DNA of 37,381 nucleotides, from assembly GCA_030682495.1 (NCBI GenBank), contig JAUXOC010000036.1:1-37381 (forward strand), written 5' to 3'. This DNA is from Alphaproteobacteria bacterium (GTDB lineage: Bacteria; Pseudomonadota; Alphaproteobacteria; Micavibrionales; UBA2020). The notes under the pieces were generated by a model, which saw nothing but the letters and a program-made list of their open reading frames with translations, was not told where the DNA came from and ran no database searches. Positions 24,662 through 32,566 of this stretch are shown here, in pieces. Each line of letters starts with the position of its first letter. Within the stretch, counting starts at the first letter, position 1. A program made the translations under genes and the position numbers.

Positions 24662-25300
24662 ATGACTCGTTTACATGACAAAATTCGCCAGATCATCGAA
24701 ACCACCCCGCGCCTGACCCAGCGCGGTCTGGCCGAACGCATGGGGCTCGACCCCGCTGCCGTCAACCGTATGCTCTATGGTCGCCGCGGTATCATGGCCG
24801 AAGAAATTCCGGTTATCGAATCCTATCTCGGCCAGCGCATCGACCTGACCGATGCGGCCCCCGCCGCGCGGCGCGGTCTGTCGGATGTGCCGCAGGCTGA
24901 TGTGGCCCCGCCGCAAGCGCATATCACCCCGCCTGCCCTGCCCGATACGATGGCGCCCGTACCGGTGCGCGACGCCCTGAGCGGCGACGAGGCGCCGATT
25001 GACTGGACGCCGCGCCACCCCGCGCAGGCCGGTATCCGCGCCGCCTTTGCGCTTTATGTGACAGACGACCGTATGTCGCCGCGCTATTTCCCCGGTGAAA
25101 CCGTTTATGTGCATCCGCACCGCCCGCCCGCACCGCTGCAAGATATCGTCATCGCCGGCGCAGCGGGCGCGCTATCGATCTGCCGCCTGATGGGCAGCGA
25201 CAGTGATTTTCTGACTGTGCAATACCTGAACCCGCTGCGCGAGGAAAAAATATCCCGCAGCAGTATCACCGCGATTTACGCCATCGTCGGGCGTAGCTGA
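24662..25300 (+). CDS. CI-like repressor with a catalytically dead S24 domain
   Basis: The product has 212 residues. Residues 1-60 are an XRE-type helix-turn-helix (LTQRGLAERMGLDPAAVNRM LYGRRG). A Pro/Ala linker leads to a LexA/CI-like S24 peptidase domain at about 128-210 (ALYVTDDRMSPRYFPGETVY, SICRLMG, VQYLNP). The position of the nucleophile Ser in the usual DSMSPR motif is Arg137, and the usual catalytic Lys (VKRL) is Cys174 (ICRL). Self-cleavage should therefore not occur. It probably represses the divergent 24024 operon through the palindrome at 24521. It could respond to a ligand or partner instead of the SOS pathway. Confidence 0.85.
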   Translation: MTRLHDKIRQIIETTPRLTQRGLAERMGLDPAAVNRMLYGRRGIMAEEIPVIESYLGQRIDLTDAAPAARRGLSDVPQADVAPPQAHITPPALPDTMAPVPVRDALSGDEAPIDWTPRHPAQAGIRAAFALYVTDDRMSPRYFPGETVYVHPHRPPAPLQDIVIAGAAGALSICRLMGSDSDFLTVQYLNPLREEKISRSSITAIYAIVGRS

Positions 25301-25360
25301 CATTTTTATCCTCGGGCGCAGCTGCTTTTCACAGGCAGCCTCCCCCTGAAGAACCTGTCC

Positions 25361-25459
25361 CGTCATACCGGCGCAGGCCGGTATCCAGACCAAGGCCGAA
25401 AGGCCTTGATCTATAAAGGGCGCTTCGCGCACTAGATACCGGCCTGCGCCGGTATGACG
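25361..25459. repeat. 99-bp palindromic element with 25-bp arms (IPACAGMT-type repeat)
   Basis: The arms 25361-25385 and 25435-25459 are perfect inverted copies (CGTCATACCGGCG... / ...CGCCGGTATGACG). Between them lie two small hairpins, CAAGGCC-GAAA-GGCCTTG and GCGC-TTC-GCGC, so the RNA or single strand would fold as a cruciform. One frame reads WIPACAGMT, the hallmark of a palindromic repeat found scattered in many proteobacterial genomes. Confidence 0.9.
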
Positions 25460-25532
25460 TAAAGGGAGATGCGTGTTTTAACGGGATAATCATCATAAAG
25501 GACGGCGGCGCCCTTTACACAACCACACAAGC

Positions 25533-25563
25533 AAAAACCCCGCCCGTTTGACGGGGCGGGGTT
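25533..25563 (-). terminator. Rho-independent terminator of the 25600-26703 gene
   Basis: On the minus strand an 8-bp GC stem (GGGGCGGG-type / CCCCGCCC) closes an 8-base loop and is followed by TTTTTG. It lies about 40 bases downstream of the stop codon. Confidence 0.88.
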
Positions 25564-25599
25564 CTCACGATCTCCTTTGATCGAACGTCGTAAGAAAGC

Positions 25600-26703
25600 C
25601 TAGCGTTTGCGGCGGGCGCGGGCGCGCTCTTCGGCGGCACGTTTGCGCATGGCTTCTGCTTCGGGGTCAGCGGCCGGCTGCGGTGCGGGTTTGGGCGCGG
25701 GCTTGGCAGGTGCAGGTTTTTCCGCCTCTGTATTGAATGTTGCTGCGGCCGTTTTTTCGCCCAGCGTATTGCCATTGGCAGGCTGTTGTTTTTGCACTGG
25801 CGCGCGCACATCGGCCGTGATGTCTTCGGACAGGCCTTGGTAGAAAGGCTTGCGTTTGCCGCTGTCGTCATTGGCAGGGGCGGCTTCGCGCAGTTTGTTG
25901 CGGCAGACAAGTCCCGCCACAATACCGACCGGCACCGCCAGCGCCACAAGTGCCGCCGCGCCATAAACCGCCGCTGCTGCACCGATGCCCACTGTAGCCG
26001 CCGCTGCCGTCAGCGTGCCGACAACAGACGATGCGATACCCGCAGGCACAATTGCCGCGCCCGCAGCTTGCGCTGCTGCAATTCCGCCGACCACAAGCCC
26101 GCCTGCCGCAGCGGCAAAGCCGCCGTATTTACCGGTGCGCAGTGCCGTATTGCGGATCGCGCTTTTGACCGCGTTCAAGGCACGGCCAAGACGCTTTTTG
26201 AGCGTGCCGTTCTTTTTATGCTCGACCCATTTCGCTTCCTGATCGCGGATGAAATTACGCACGGGCATGGACTTTGCGCCTTCTTTCCAGTTCTTGTAAC
26301 CGCGGAAGGCAAAGTAGCCTGTGGCGGCCATCGCGCCCACGGAAACCCATGTCGTCAACATCGGCGTCAGAATAAAAACAGCTGCTGCCGCGCCGCCGTA
26401 TTTCGCCGCGCTGACCCAGCGGTCCTGTGTGGAGGTACGGTTTTTGCGGTCGCTGTCCGACGGACGCACCGCGCGGTAGGCGTTATAGCCCGCCATGCCG
26501 GCAAGCCCCGCCGTCGCGATGGGCAGATAGGCCAGCACAAAGCCGATTTGCTGCGTAATCAGATACGTGGACGCGCCGCTGATACCCGTACCCGCCGAAG
26601 ATTTCAGCAGCGGTTTCTGCTGCTTGGTTGCAAAAATGCCTTTGGTCTTCTGATAGAAATACCAAAGTTTGCCGGGGGATTTACCTTCGTAGCTGACGCT
26701 CAT
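25600..26703 (-). CDS. Gly/Ala-rich multi-pass membrane protein with basic coiled tail
   Basis: The ATG at 26703 (MSVSYEGKSPGKLWYFYQKT) has AAGG about 9 bases upstream; a GTG at 26718 is an alternative. The 367-residue product has hydrophobic segments at about 45-75 (FVLAYLPIATAGLAGMAGYN), 95-130 (AVFILTPMLTTWVSVGAMAA) and a long Ala/Gly/Val block at about 190-275. It ends with a Lys/Pro/Ala tail and a basic helix (MRKRAAEERARARRKR). APANDD precedes the tail. It resembles the proteins at 28442 and 29486 in layout. No known family; glycine-rich membrane blocks of this sort occur in membrane-inserting effectors, but this is inference. Confidence 0.75.
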   Translation of the reverse strand: MSVSYEGKSPGKLWYFYQKTKGIFATKQQKPLLKSSAGTGISGASTYLITQQIGFVLAYLPIATAGLAGMAGYNAYRAVRPSDSDRKNRTSTQDRWVSAAKYGGAAAAVFILTPMLTTWVSVGAMAATGYFAFRGYKNWKEGAKSMPVRNFIRDQEAKWVEHKKNGTLKKRLGRALNAVKSAIRNTALRTGKYGGFAAAAGGLVVGGIAAAQAAGAAIVPAGIASSVVGTLTAAAATVGIGAAAAVYGAAALVALAVPVGIVAGLVCRNKLREAAPANDDSGKRKPFYQGLSEDITADVRAPVQKQQPANGNTLGEKTAAATFNTEAEKPAPAKPAPKPAPQPAADPEAEAMRKRAAEERARARRKR

Positions 26704-26865
26704 CTTCTTGCCTTTCACGATATCTTTCAGGGTGCGCGCAGGGTGCGGCGCGAAAAACGAATCTTGTGTCGTGGGTTTTTAAATCACGGCCCAGTATATT
26801 GCCATAAAACAGATTGTCAAATGTTTTTGCTGTAATTTTATATATAAATATCAGTAGTTTATTTG

Positions 26866-27504
26866 TTATTTCGGGGTACGGGGGCGCAGGGTGATGACCT
26901 TGAGCGGCGCGATGTCCCGCTGAAGGACGCAGTTCTCGGTCACCGTGCGGTCGTGGACTTCGGCCTGTGCGGCGGCGGCCTCTTCCCTGCGGTGCAAAAT
27001 GGCGGCGCTGACAAAGCCGACATCTTCGCGGCTGAGATGCTGGCGCGCGAGCGTTTCTGCCGTTTCGCCTTTGCGGTTTGTGTTCTCCATCGCCGCACCG
27101 GCCGAGATCAGACGGCAGGCCGCCCAGGCGTGTTTCGCGCGGATCGCTTTCATCAACGCGGTATCACCTGTGGTGGTTTCCTGTGCATCCATCTGCGCGC
27201 CTTTGAGCAGCAGACGTTCGACCGCGCCGCTCATCATATTTTCGCAAGCGATCATCAGCGGTGTGGTTTTCGACGCACCCGCCGCATAGTCAGGGTCGGC
27301 ACCGTGATGCAGCAGCAGGGCGGCCGCGTCTTCATGGTCGTTTTCCAGCGCATAGAGCAGCGCGTTCATGCCGCTGTCATCGGTATCGTTGATATCCTGT
27401 TTGCGCGTTTTCAAAAAATCCTGAATCGCGGCGATATCCCCATCGGCGGCAGCTGTGAGCAAAACGGCAGACCCGGCCGCACGGCGGAAAGCCGCCCGCG
27501 CCAT
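26866..27504 (-). CDS. Ankyrin-repeat protein
   Basis: The product has 212 residues and no signal peptide. Five ankyrin units run from about 12 to 165 (AVLLTAAADGDIAAIQDFLK, MNALLYALENDHEDAAALLL, GADPDYAAGASKTTPLMIAC, GAQMDAQETTTGDTALMKAI, CRLISAGAAMENTNRKGETA). The tail is VLQRDIAPLKVITLRPRTPK, similar to the tails of the 27504 and 35680 genes. Its start overlaps the stop of the 27504 gene (TGATG), so the two ankyrin genes are coupled. Confidence 0.88.
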   Translation of the reverse strand: MARAAFRRAAGSAVLLTAAADGDIAAIQDFLKTRKQDINDTDDSGMNALLYALENDHEDAAALLLHHGADPDYAAGASKTTPLMIACENMMSGAVERLLLKGAQMDAQETTTGDTALMKAIRAKHAWAACRLISAGAAMENTNRKGETAETLARQHLSREDVGFVSAAILHRREEAAAAQAEVHDRTVTENCVLQRDIAPLKVITLRPRTPK

Positions 27505-27974
27505 CAGTTCAGCCTCTTTCGGACGGTGGGAGATGGCAAAACCGATACGGCTTTTTGCAAGACGCTGCTGCGTTCCGCCAGCGCATCGCGCAGGACGGAG
27601 AGAAAGTCATCCGCTTTCTGTTCGCGCAAAATAGAGGCAGCCGTATCGCCATTCTCGCGCGTCAGATCTTCGCGCGCCCCCGCGGCCAGCAGCACGGCAA
27701 AAGCCGATTTCTGGCGGCTTTCGGCAGCAATCATCAGCGGCGTTTCGCCCCGATGCGACTGCGCATCGACCGGCGCGCCATGCGCGATTAAAAACCCCGC
27801 GCAATCGGCATGACCGTAGAGCGCCGCCCAATGCAGCGGCGTCCAGCCCTCGTCATCGCGCGCCTGAACGCGCGCCGGCAGATCGGGGAAAGACATCATC
27901 GTCGCCAGATCGCCCTGCGCGATCAGGTTGGAGAATTTTTCGTCGATGGTGATTTCCGCATCGTCTGCCGACAT
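27504..27974 (-). CDS. Ankyrin-repeat protein
   Basis: The start at 27974 (MSADDAEITIDEKFSN) is chosen because it lies 4 bases after the OsmC stop; an upstream start would run inside osmC. The product has 156 residues with three ankyrin units (GWTPLHWAALYGHADCAGFL, GAPVDAQSHRGETPLMIAAE, SAFAVLLAAGAREDLTRENG). The tail is SVLQKAVSVLPSPTVRKRLN, sharing VLQ, Pro and closing basic residues with neighbours. It appears to be in one operon with osmC and the 26866 ankyrin gene. Confidence 0.87.
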   Translation of the reverse strand: MSADDAEITIDEKFSNLIAQGDLATMMSFPDLPARVQARDDEGWTPLHWAALYGHADCAGFLIAHGAPVDAQSHRGETPLMIAAESRQKSAFAVLLAAGAREDLTRENGDTAASILREQKADDFLSVLRDALAERSSVLQKAVSVLPSPTVRKRLN

Positions 27975-27978
27975 CGTT

Positions 27979-28398
27979 TTAGCCTTCGAGCCGCGACAGC
28001 ATGCGCGGGTTATTGCCGAGCGTTTTGTGCACGGGACATTTATTGGCGATTTCCAAAAGCCGCGCGCGCTGTTCGGCATCCAGATTGCCTTCCAGCGTAA
28101 TGTCGCGGGTGATGATATCGATCACCGCATTACCCATGTCGTCTTCGCGGTGGTGCGTCAGGCGCACAGATACTTTATCGAGTGGCCAGCCCTTGCGCTC
28201 CGCATACATGCGAATGGTGATGCTGGTGCAGCTGCCGAGCGCGGCGAGCAGCAATTCGTAGGGCGATGCCCCTTTATCCTGCCCGCCTTTTTCCAAGGAC
28301 GCGTCGGACAGAAAGGCATGCGTTTTGCCCTGCACGCTTTGCACATAGTTACCATCGCCACTGTCGGCCACGGTGATTTCGGTTAAGCCCTCTGCCAT
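27979..28398 (-). CDS. OsmC-family peroxide reductase
   Basis: This 139-residue protein matches the OsmC/Ohr fold. The peroxidatic Cys57 lies in ELLLAALGSCTSITIRMYAE and the second Cys121 in ANKCPVHKTL. OsmC-type enzymes reduce organic hydroperoxides through these two thiols. The length is normal. It is the first gene of a likely operon with two ankyrin genes, 4 bases from the next start. It could also be a general YhfA/OsmC-like protein with another substrate. Confidence 0.92.
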   Translation of the reverse strand: MAEGLTEITVADSGDGNYVQSVQGKTHAFLSDASLEKGGQDKGASPYELLLAALGSCTSITIRMYAERKGWPLDKVSVRLTHHREDDMGNAVIDIITRDITLEGNLDAEQRARLLEIANKCPVHKTLGNNPRMLSRLEG

Positions 28399-28441
28399 GA
28401 TGAAACCCCTTTCATAGGCGTGAAAAAATACAAATTAAACA

Positions 28442-29299
28442 TCAGCCGCCGTTTTTGGGCGCAGCGTTTTTGCGCGGCACGGCGGGCGGCGGCGGATTGT
28501 TGTCTTGCAGCGGCGCGGCGTCTTTGGGCGCAGCGGCTTTTTTGTCGTCGAGCGCATCGTGAAGTTTGTCTTCGGCCGCATGCAAACCCTCTTTCGCCTT
28601 CAAAGCCGCCCAGCGGCCAAAGGTTTTGAGTACAGAGGGTTTTTTATCTTCCGGCGCGCCGACATTTTTTTTGGCCGACTGGTCGGCTCCTTTATTGGCC
28701 GACTTGTCGGCGGGGGGCGCCGTATCCGATGCGGCGGGCTTGCTGTCTTTTGGCGCGGCGGCTTCGGCGGCAGCCTTTGCTTCGGCGGCTTTTTTGGCGG
28801 CAGCGGCGGCTTGTCTTTCTTCGCGCGCACGTTTGGCCAGCGCGGCTTTTTCTTGCCAGGCGCGTTTCAACTCGTTCGCTTTCATCTCGAGATATTTATT
28901 TTTGACGATTTCCTGCACATCGTCCATGTAGTTGTCTTTGATTTTTTCCAGCTGCTTTTTGGCAAAGAAACCGGCTGCGCCCGAGACCAGCACCGCCGCC
29001 GCGCCCGCCGCGCCCGCCACGATCAGGCTGGGTGCCATCACGGCCGCCACGATGCCCGCGCCAAGTGCGGCCAGACCGCCGAGCGCAAAAGTGCCCGCGC
29101 GCTTGAGAGAAACACGAATGCCCTTGTGCGTTTTCACCATGTCCTTGAGCGTGCCGATGATCCATTTGTTCGTCGGCAACAGGGGGGAATGCGGATCCAG
29201 ATCCGGCAGCATTTTGCGCGCCATCCATGTATCGGGATTGAGCGGCTTTGTAATTGTCGCGTTTTCAGGCTTCGCTGTGTCAGGCGCAGAGGTGGCCAT
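28442..29299 (-). CDS. Gly/Ala-rich membrane protein with long charged helical tail
   Basis: The ATG at 29299 (MATSAPDTAKPENATI) has GAGAGGAT 6 bases upstream; an earlier ATG at 29332 lacks support. The 285-residue product has a hydrophobic block at about 70-120 (TFALGGLAALGAGIVAAVMA, SLIVAGAAGAAAVLVSGAAG), a charged helix (KNKYLEMKANELKRAWQEKA), an Ala/Lys-rich stretch, a further amphipathic helix and a tail PPPPAVPRKNAAPKNGG. The hydrophobic block can form two membrane helices. The layout matches 25600 and 29486. No known family. Confidence 0.75.
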   Translation of the reverse strand: MATSAPDTAKPENATITKPLNPDTWMARKMLPDLDPHSPLLPTNKWIIGTLKDMVKTHKGIRVSLKRAGTFALGGLAALGAGIVAAVMAPSLIVAGAAGAAAVLVSGAAGFFAKKQLEKIKDNYMDDVQEIVKNKYLEMKANELKRAWQEKAALAKRAREERQAAAAAKKAAEAKAAAEAAAPKDSKPAASDTAPPADKSANKGADQSAKKNVGAPEDKKPSVLKTFGRWAALKAKEGLHAAEDKLHDALDDKKAAAPKDAAPLQDNNPPPPAVPRKNAAPKNGG

Positions 29300-29485
29300 G
29301 GGTATCCTCTCGTCGGGCGGCGGAATCGGCATAAATGTTTGAACAAAATCAGCGGGCTCAGACTAGCATTTTTTCATAGAGCGGCAAAGGTTTTTGCCCG
29401 CCCAAAGATAATAATGCGGCAAAGGTTTTTACCCCTCTTAAATAACAGGGCGGTTAAGACTTTGCTCCCGAGAAAAAACAACAGC

Positions 29486-30493
29486 TTAGGCTTTTGGCCC
29501 TGAAACATTCTTGCGCGGCGCGGGGCTCTCCACGGCGGCGGGAGGCTCTGGGGCTGCTTTGGCGGGGACGTCTTTTTGCGCGGCCTTCCCGAAAGCATCA
29601 TTAGCGGTGGCGGGCATTGCCGCTGCGGCGGTGGCGGGCATTGGCGAGGCCTCTTCCGGTTCGGGCAAAGGTTCTGCCGCATTCTGTGCCTGCACAGCGG
29701 CCAGAGCTGCGGCCTTGGCGCGTTTTTTCTCGCGCATATGTCTGATGCCGACAATCCCGAAGTAAAGCCCGCTGATGCCGGAGATCAAATAGCTGGTCGC
29801 CAGCACCGCGCCCCCCACGACAAGCCCGCCAACCGCAACGACCGGCAGAACCAGAATTTGCGTGGCCAATGCCGCCGCGCCGAGTGCAAGCGATAAAACA
29901 GCGCCGCCAACGGCAAGCCCGCCGAGCAGGTTGTCTTGTTGACCCACGGCCAGCTTGCGGCTCATCTTCCACATGCGGGTGTTTAGAAATCCTTTGACAG
30001 CCTTTGTTTCCAGCAGTTTTTTGATGCCGGGTTTTTCGCATTGGCGCTGCACCCAGTTCGGTTTTTGCACATCCGGTTTGGGCGGCAGCGGCTTGCCGGT
30101 GACGTTTGAATATATTTTGCGCAGGCGATACCACGACCGCATGCTGCCTGCGGTAATGCCATAGATGCCAAGGCCGACCACCGCGCCGCAAGCCGCAATG
30201 CCCGCCGCCGCCAGCATAAAGGGCGCAGCCACAACATAAGACACCGCCAGCACCGCCGAGACCACAATCGCACTCGCCCCGCCCTTGACGGCCAGCGCAT
30301 GCACCCAGAATTCATGTTCGCGCAAAAGTTCGCGCGTAAAATTTTTGCAGATGCGTGCGCGCCTTGCTATGCCGCTGCCCGTGCGCTGCCACCAGTTTGG
30401 CGACGGCGGCACAGCCGAAGCCGCCGCGGCGTCTGGCGCGCGCGCGGCTTGTCCGGCTGTTGTGTCGTCTGGTTTGTCTTGCATGGCGGACAT
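29486..30493 (-). CDS. Gly/Ala-rich multi-pass membrane protein
   Basis: The product has 335 residues. Two hydrophobic blocks stand out, at about 65-110 (ASAIVVSAVLAVSYVVAAPF and on) and about 190-250 (LLGGLAVGGAVLSLALGAAA, LVVGGAVLATSYLISGISGL). They are separated by a basic soluble stretch (NWVQRQCEKPGIKKLLETKA) and followed by a charged helix and a Pro/Ala tail ending PRKNVSGPKA. The tail shares PRKN with the neighbouring 28442 gene, so the two may be distant paralogs. No signal peptide or known family is recognised. No good ribosome binding site is visible for the ATG at 30493. Confidence 0.73.
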   Translation of the reverse strand: MSAMQDKPDDTTAGQAARAPDAAAASAVPPSPNWWQRTGSGIARRARICKNFTRELLREHEFWVHALAVKGGASAIVVSAVLAVSYVVAAPFMLAAAGIAACGAVVGLGIYGITAGSMRSWYRLRKIYSNVTGKPLPPKPDVQKPNWVQRQCEKPGIKKLLETKAVKGFLNTRMWKMSRKLAVGQQDNLLGGLAVGGAVLSLALGAAALATQILVLPVVAVGGLVVGGAVLATSYLISGISGLYFGIVGIRHMREKKRAKAAALAAVQAQNAAEPLPEPEEASPMPATAAAAMPATANDAFGKAAQKDVPAKAAPEPPAAVESPAPRKNVSGPKA

Positions 30494-30881
30494 TTAATCT
30501 AAAAGGTCAAAAAGGAACCGGCAGCCCGCTTCAAGGCAGGCGGTGCAGACGGCGCATAAATATATCGGGCAGCGCATGATTCAACATATTACCCCCGAAA
30601 GCAAGAATCGATTTGCCCCCAAAGCCGCGCAATCCGCGCAATACCCCTAAAATGCAGACAAAAAACCCGCCGCCGCGCCGGTGGGCAATGCATTGAAAGA
30701 TAATAACAAAACAGGCCTGAGCCCGAAATCTGTGAAAACCCCGCAGCATTCACCAATCATTAACTTTATTTGCATAAAGTCAATGTATACACGAAAACGC
30801 CGATGCCCCTGAAACACGTCACAAACGGCATCAAACCCAAGCAAAAGGCGTGATCGTATAAAACACCGGGAGGATACAGCA
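30494..30881. other. 388-bp gap between divergent genes, with palindrome
   Basis: No gene is seen. The left half is GC-mixed with short repeats (CCGCGCAAT twice near 30630). The right half contains a perfect inverted repeat ACTTTAT-TTGC-ATAAAGT at 30763-30780, which may be an operator or promoter element for the 30882 gene. GGGAGGAT lies before the ATG at 30882. Confidence 0.55.
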
Positions 30882-31280
30882 ATGAGCGACATTAAAGGTT
30901 ATCTCTACGTCGGCAAAGGCCACGATGACACCGCCAACAACGGCATGGGCGCGGACGTCGCGCGTTTTGTCATCGTGCACAAAGGCCGCGAGGCAGAGGC
31001 CGAGAGCCTTGCCAATGCATTCCGCAGCGTGAATGCGAAAGACCAGCTGCGCGTGCGCACGGGCGTCATCCAGTGGCGCGCGGATCAGGTCGATGAACAA
31101 ATCGAAAAATTGAAATCACGGCCGGATCTTGCCGATACGCTGGGTCAATTGACCCGCGCCAAGGCGGATCTGAGCGGCGTCAGTGCTGCGGCCAGCAACG
31201 AATTTGGCAAAAAAGCCGCCAAGGTGACGGCTGTCCAGCCGGTGCGCCGTGCGCGGCCTGCTGCGGGGCTGCACGCCTAA
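30882..31280 (+). CDS. Small hypothetical protein with basic Pro/Arg tail
   Basis: This 132-residue soluble protein starts MSDIKGYLYVGKGHDDTANN and has a mixed alpha/beta first half (ARFVIVHKGREAEAESLANA), a helical second half (VDEQIEKLKSRPDLADTLGQ) and the tail KVTAVQPVRRARPAAGLHA. The tail resembles those of several ankyrin proteins in this window. A strong ribosome binding site (GGGAGGAT) supports the start. No known family. The stop is followed by the hairpin region and terminator at 31310-31399. Confidence 0.75.
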   Translation: MSDIKGYLYVGKGHDDTANNGMGADVARFVIVHKGREAEAESLANAFRSVNAKDQLRVRTGVIQWRADQVDEQIEKLKSRPDLADTLGQLTRAKADLSGVSAAASNEFGKKAAKVTAVQPVRRARPAAGLHA

Positions 31281-31300
31281 GACACTTTTATATCGGTACT

Positions 31301-31369
31301 ATGGGGACTCGTCCGCCGGGACGTAAATATCGGGTTTCGTGTCCTCCCGGACATGATGGGGAAAACTAA
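31301..31369 (+). ncRNA. Candidate structured RNA: two tetraloop hairpins before a terminator
   Basis: Two similar hairpins follow each other: CGTCC-GCCG-GGACG (31310-31323) and CGTGTCC-TCCC-GGACATG (31338-31355). The second exposes a TCCTCCC stretch like an anti-Shine-Dalgarno loop, as known from some alphaproteobacterial small RNAs. The strong terminator at 31370-31399 would end the RNA. It could be the 3' untranslated region of the 30882 gene or a small RNA processed from it. Confidence 0.35.
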
Positions 31370-31399
31370 AGAGCTGTCCGAAAGGGCGGCTCTTTTTTT
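31370..31399 (+). terminator. Rho-independent terminator after the 30882 gene
   Basis: A 10-bp stem AGAGCTGTCC / GGGCGGCTCT closes a GAAA tetraloop and is followed by seven T residues (two pairs are G-T). The stop codon of the opposite DUF3592-like gene overlaps its end. Confidence 0.92.
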
Positions 31400-32456
31400 A
31401 TCTGCTTTCCTCTGCGGCGCGAACCGCGCGCCACAAACGAAGCGCGCCCCACAGCATGGCCAGACCGCCCAGTGCCAATAGCGCAGGCCAGAGCGCGTTC
31501 ATCCAGATGCCGTCATCGACAATCGCCGTGTCTGCCGGCGCATGCGGCGCGTAAAGCACGGTGACGGCATCGCCCACACGGTGGCGCGGATGGCTGGCGG
31601 CGGTTTTTTCGGCAAAGCGGTGCGGCTCGCCGAGCGCATCGTTAAACGTGATATGCGCACGGTAGACGGTTGTGCCGTCGCCCGTGCTCTTCGTATCAAA
31701 TTTTTCGATGACGCCCGCGGCGCGCTGTCCGTGCAGCGTCAAATCGCGCAAGCCCGCCCCCGTATGCCAGGAAAAGCCGAGAAGAACCACGCCAAAAACC
31801 AAAAGCAGCGGCAGGCCAATGCGCCGGCTTTGCTCGGTATCTGCCAGCATCTGCCGCCCTGCGGGCGTTTGCAGATAGGCTTCAATGGTTGTCAGCTCCA
31901 TCTTTTCGAGCCGCGCGTTGCGGCGCGCGCGCAAATGCGCACGAAAAGTATTTTTACCGCCCCGCGCACCCTGCGGCAGAAATGCTTTGCGGATACGCTG
32001 TGCCGCCATAAGCAAAAAAATCCCCGCCGCAATCCATGTCATCGGCGTAAAGGGAAAGGCGAAGATACCATTGCCGAGCAGCACCAGCCCCGGCACCAGA
32101 AACACAAGGCCGATCAAGACCGCCACGCGCAGTTCGGTGCGAATGCCCTGCGGGTCATTTTCAAAGACATAAAGCGTGACTTCGCGCCCTGTTTCCTTGC
32201 CCTTGACGAAGTTTGATCCGGTATCGGATACCGTTTCGAAAATATCGCCGCTCGGCATCATATATTTATAGACCGGATAAAGCATGTCGCCGCTGCGGCG
32301 CACGCCGGTAATGATCGCAGGGACACGCAGCGCGCGCAAATAGGTATGCAGCGTGTGCAGCAAAATCGCCGCGCCGATCAGCGCACAGATCCCGCCGCCC
32401 AGCAAAAACCCCGCCTGATGAAAGGCCATCATCGCGTCAAACGTCATGTCGAACAT
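31398..32456 (-). CDS. DUF3592-like two-domain membrane protein
   Basis: The product has 352 residues. An N-terminal membrane segment (LLGGGICALIGAAILLHTLH) is followed by a beta-rich DUF3592-type domain (VPAIITGVRRSGDMLYPVYK, VTLYVFENDPQ), then two membrane segments. A second such unit follows a basic cytosolic loop (LLLVFGVVLLGFSWHTGAGL, then AAGVIEKFDTKSTGDGTTVY, VGDAVTVLYAPHAPADTAIV) and a last membrane segment. DUF3592 proteins have no clear function. The duplication of the unit within one chain is visible. The start may instead be the ATG four codons in (MTFDAMMAF). Confidence 0.75.
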   Translation of the reverse strand: MFDMTFDAMMAFHQAGFLLGGGICALIGAAILLHTLHTYLRALRVPAIITGVRRSGDMLYPVYKYMMPSGDIFETVSDTGSNFVKGKETGREVTLYVFENDPQGIRTELRVAVLIGLVFLVPGLVLLGNGIFAFPFTPMTWIAAGIFLLMAAQRIRKAFLPQGARGGKNTFRAHLRARRNARLEKMELTTIEAYLQTPAGRQMLADTEQSRRIGLPLLLVFGVVLLGFSWHTGAGLRDLTLHGQRAAGVIEKFDTKSTGDGTTVYRAHITFNDALGEPHRFAEKTAASHPRHRVGDAVTVLYAPHAPADTAIVDDGIWMNALWPALLALGGLAMLWGALRLWRAVRAAEESR

Positions 32457-32566
32457 CGGGTGTCGTCTCCTGCAAGTGACCCGTTTTTTGCGCAGCGTCT
32501 TTCAAGGACGTCCGCGGGGTGCTATGATAAGCTAAAATACACCACCGCGCGAAAAAAGGACAAGCC

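Noticed and set aside
25172-25432. An 86-codon minus-strand frame containing WIPACAGMT
   Set aside because: This phrase is the translation of a known type of palindromic repeat and not a protein; the frame also overlaps the repressor gene.
30494-30881. A small gene in the gap before 30882
   Set aside because: Short frames on either strand lack ribosome binding sites and have no sensible composition.
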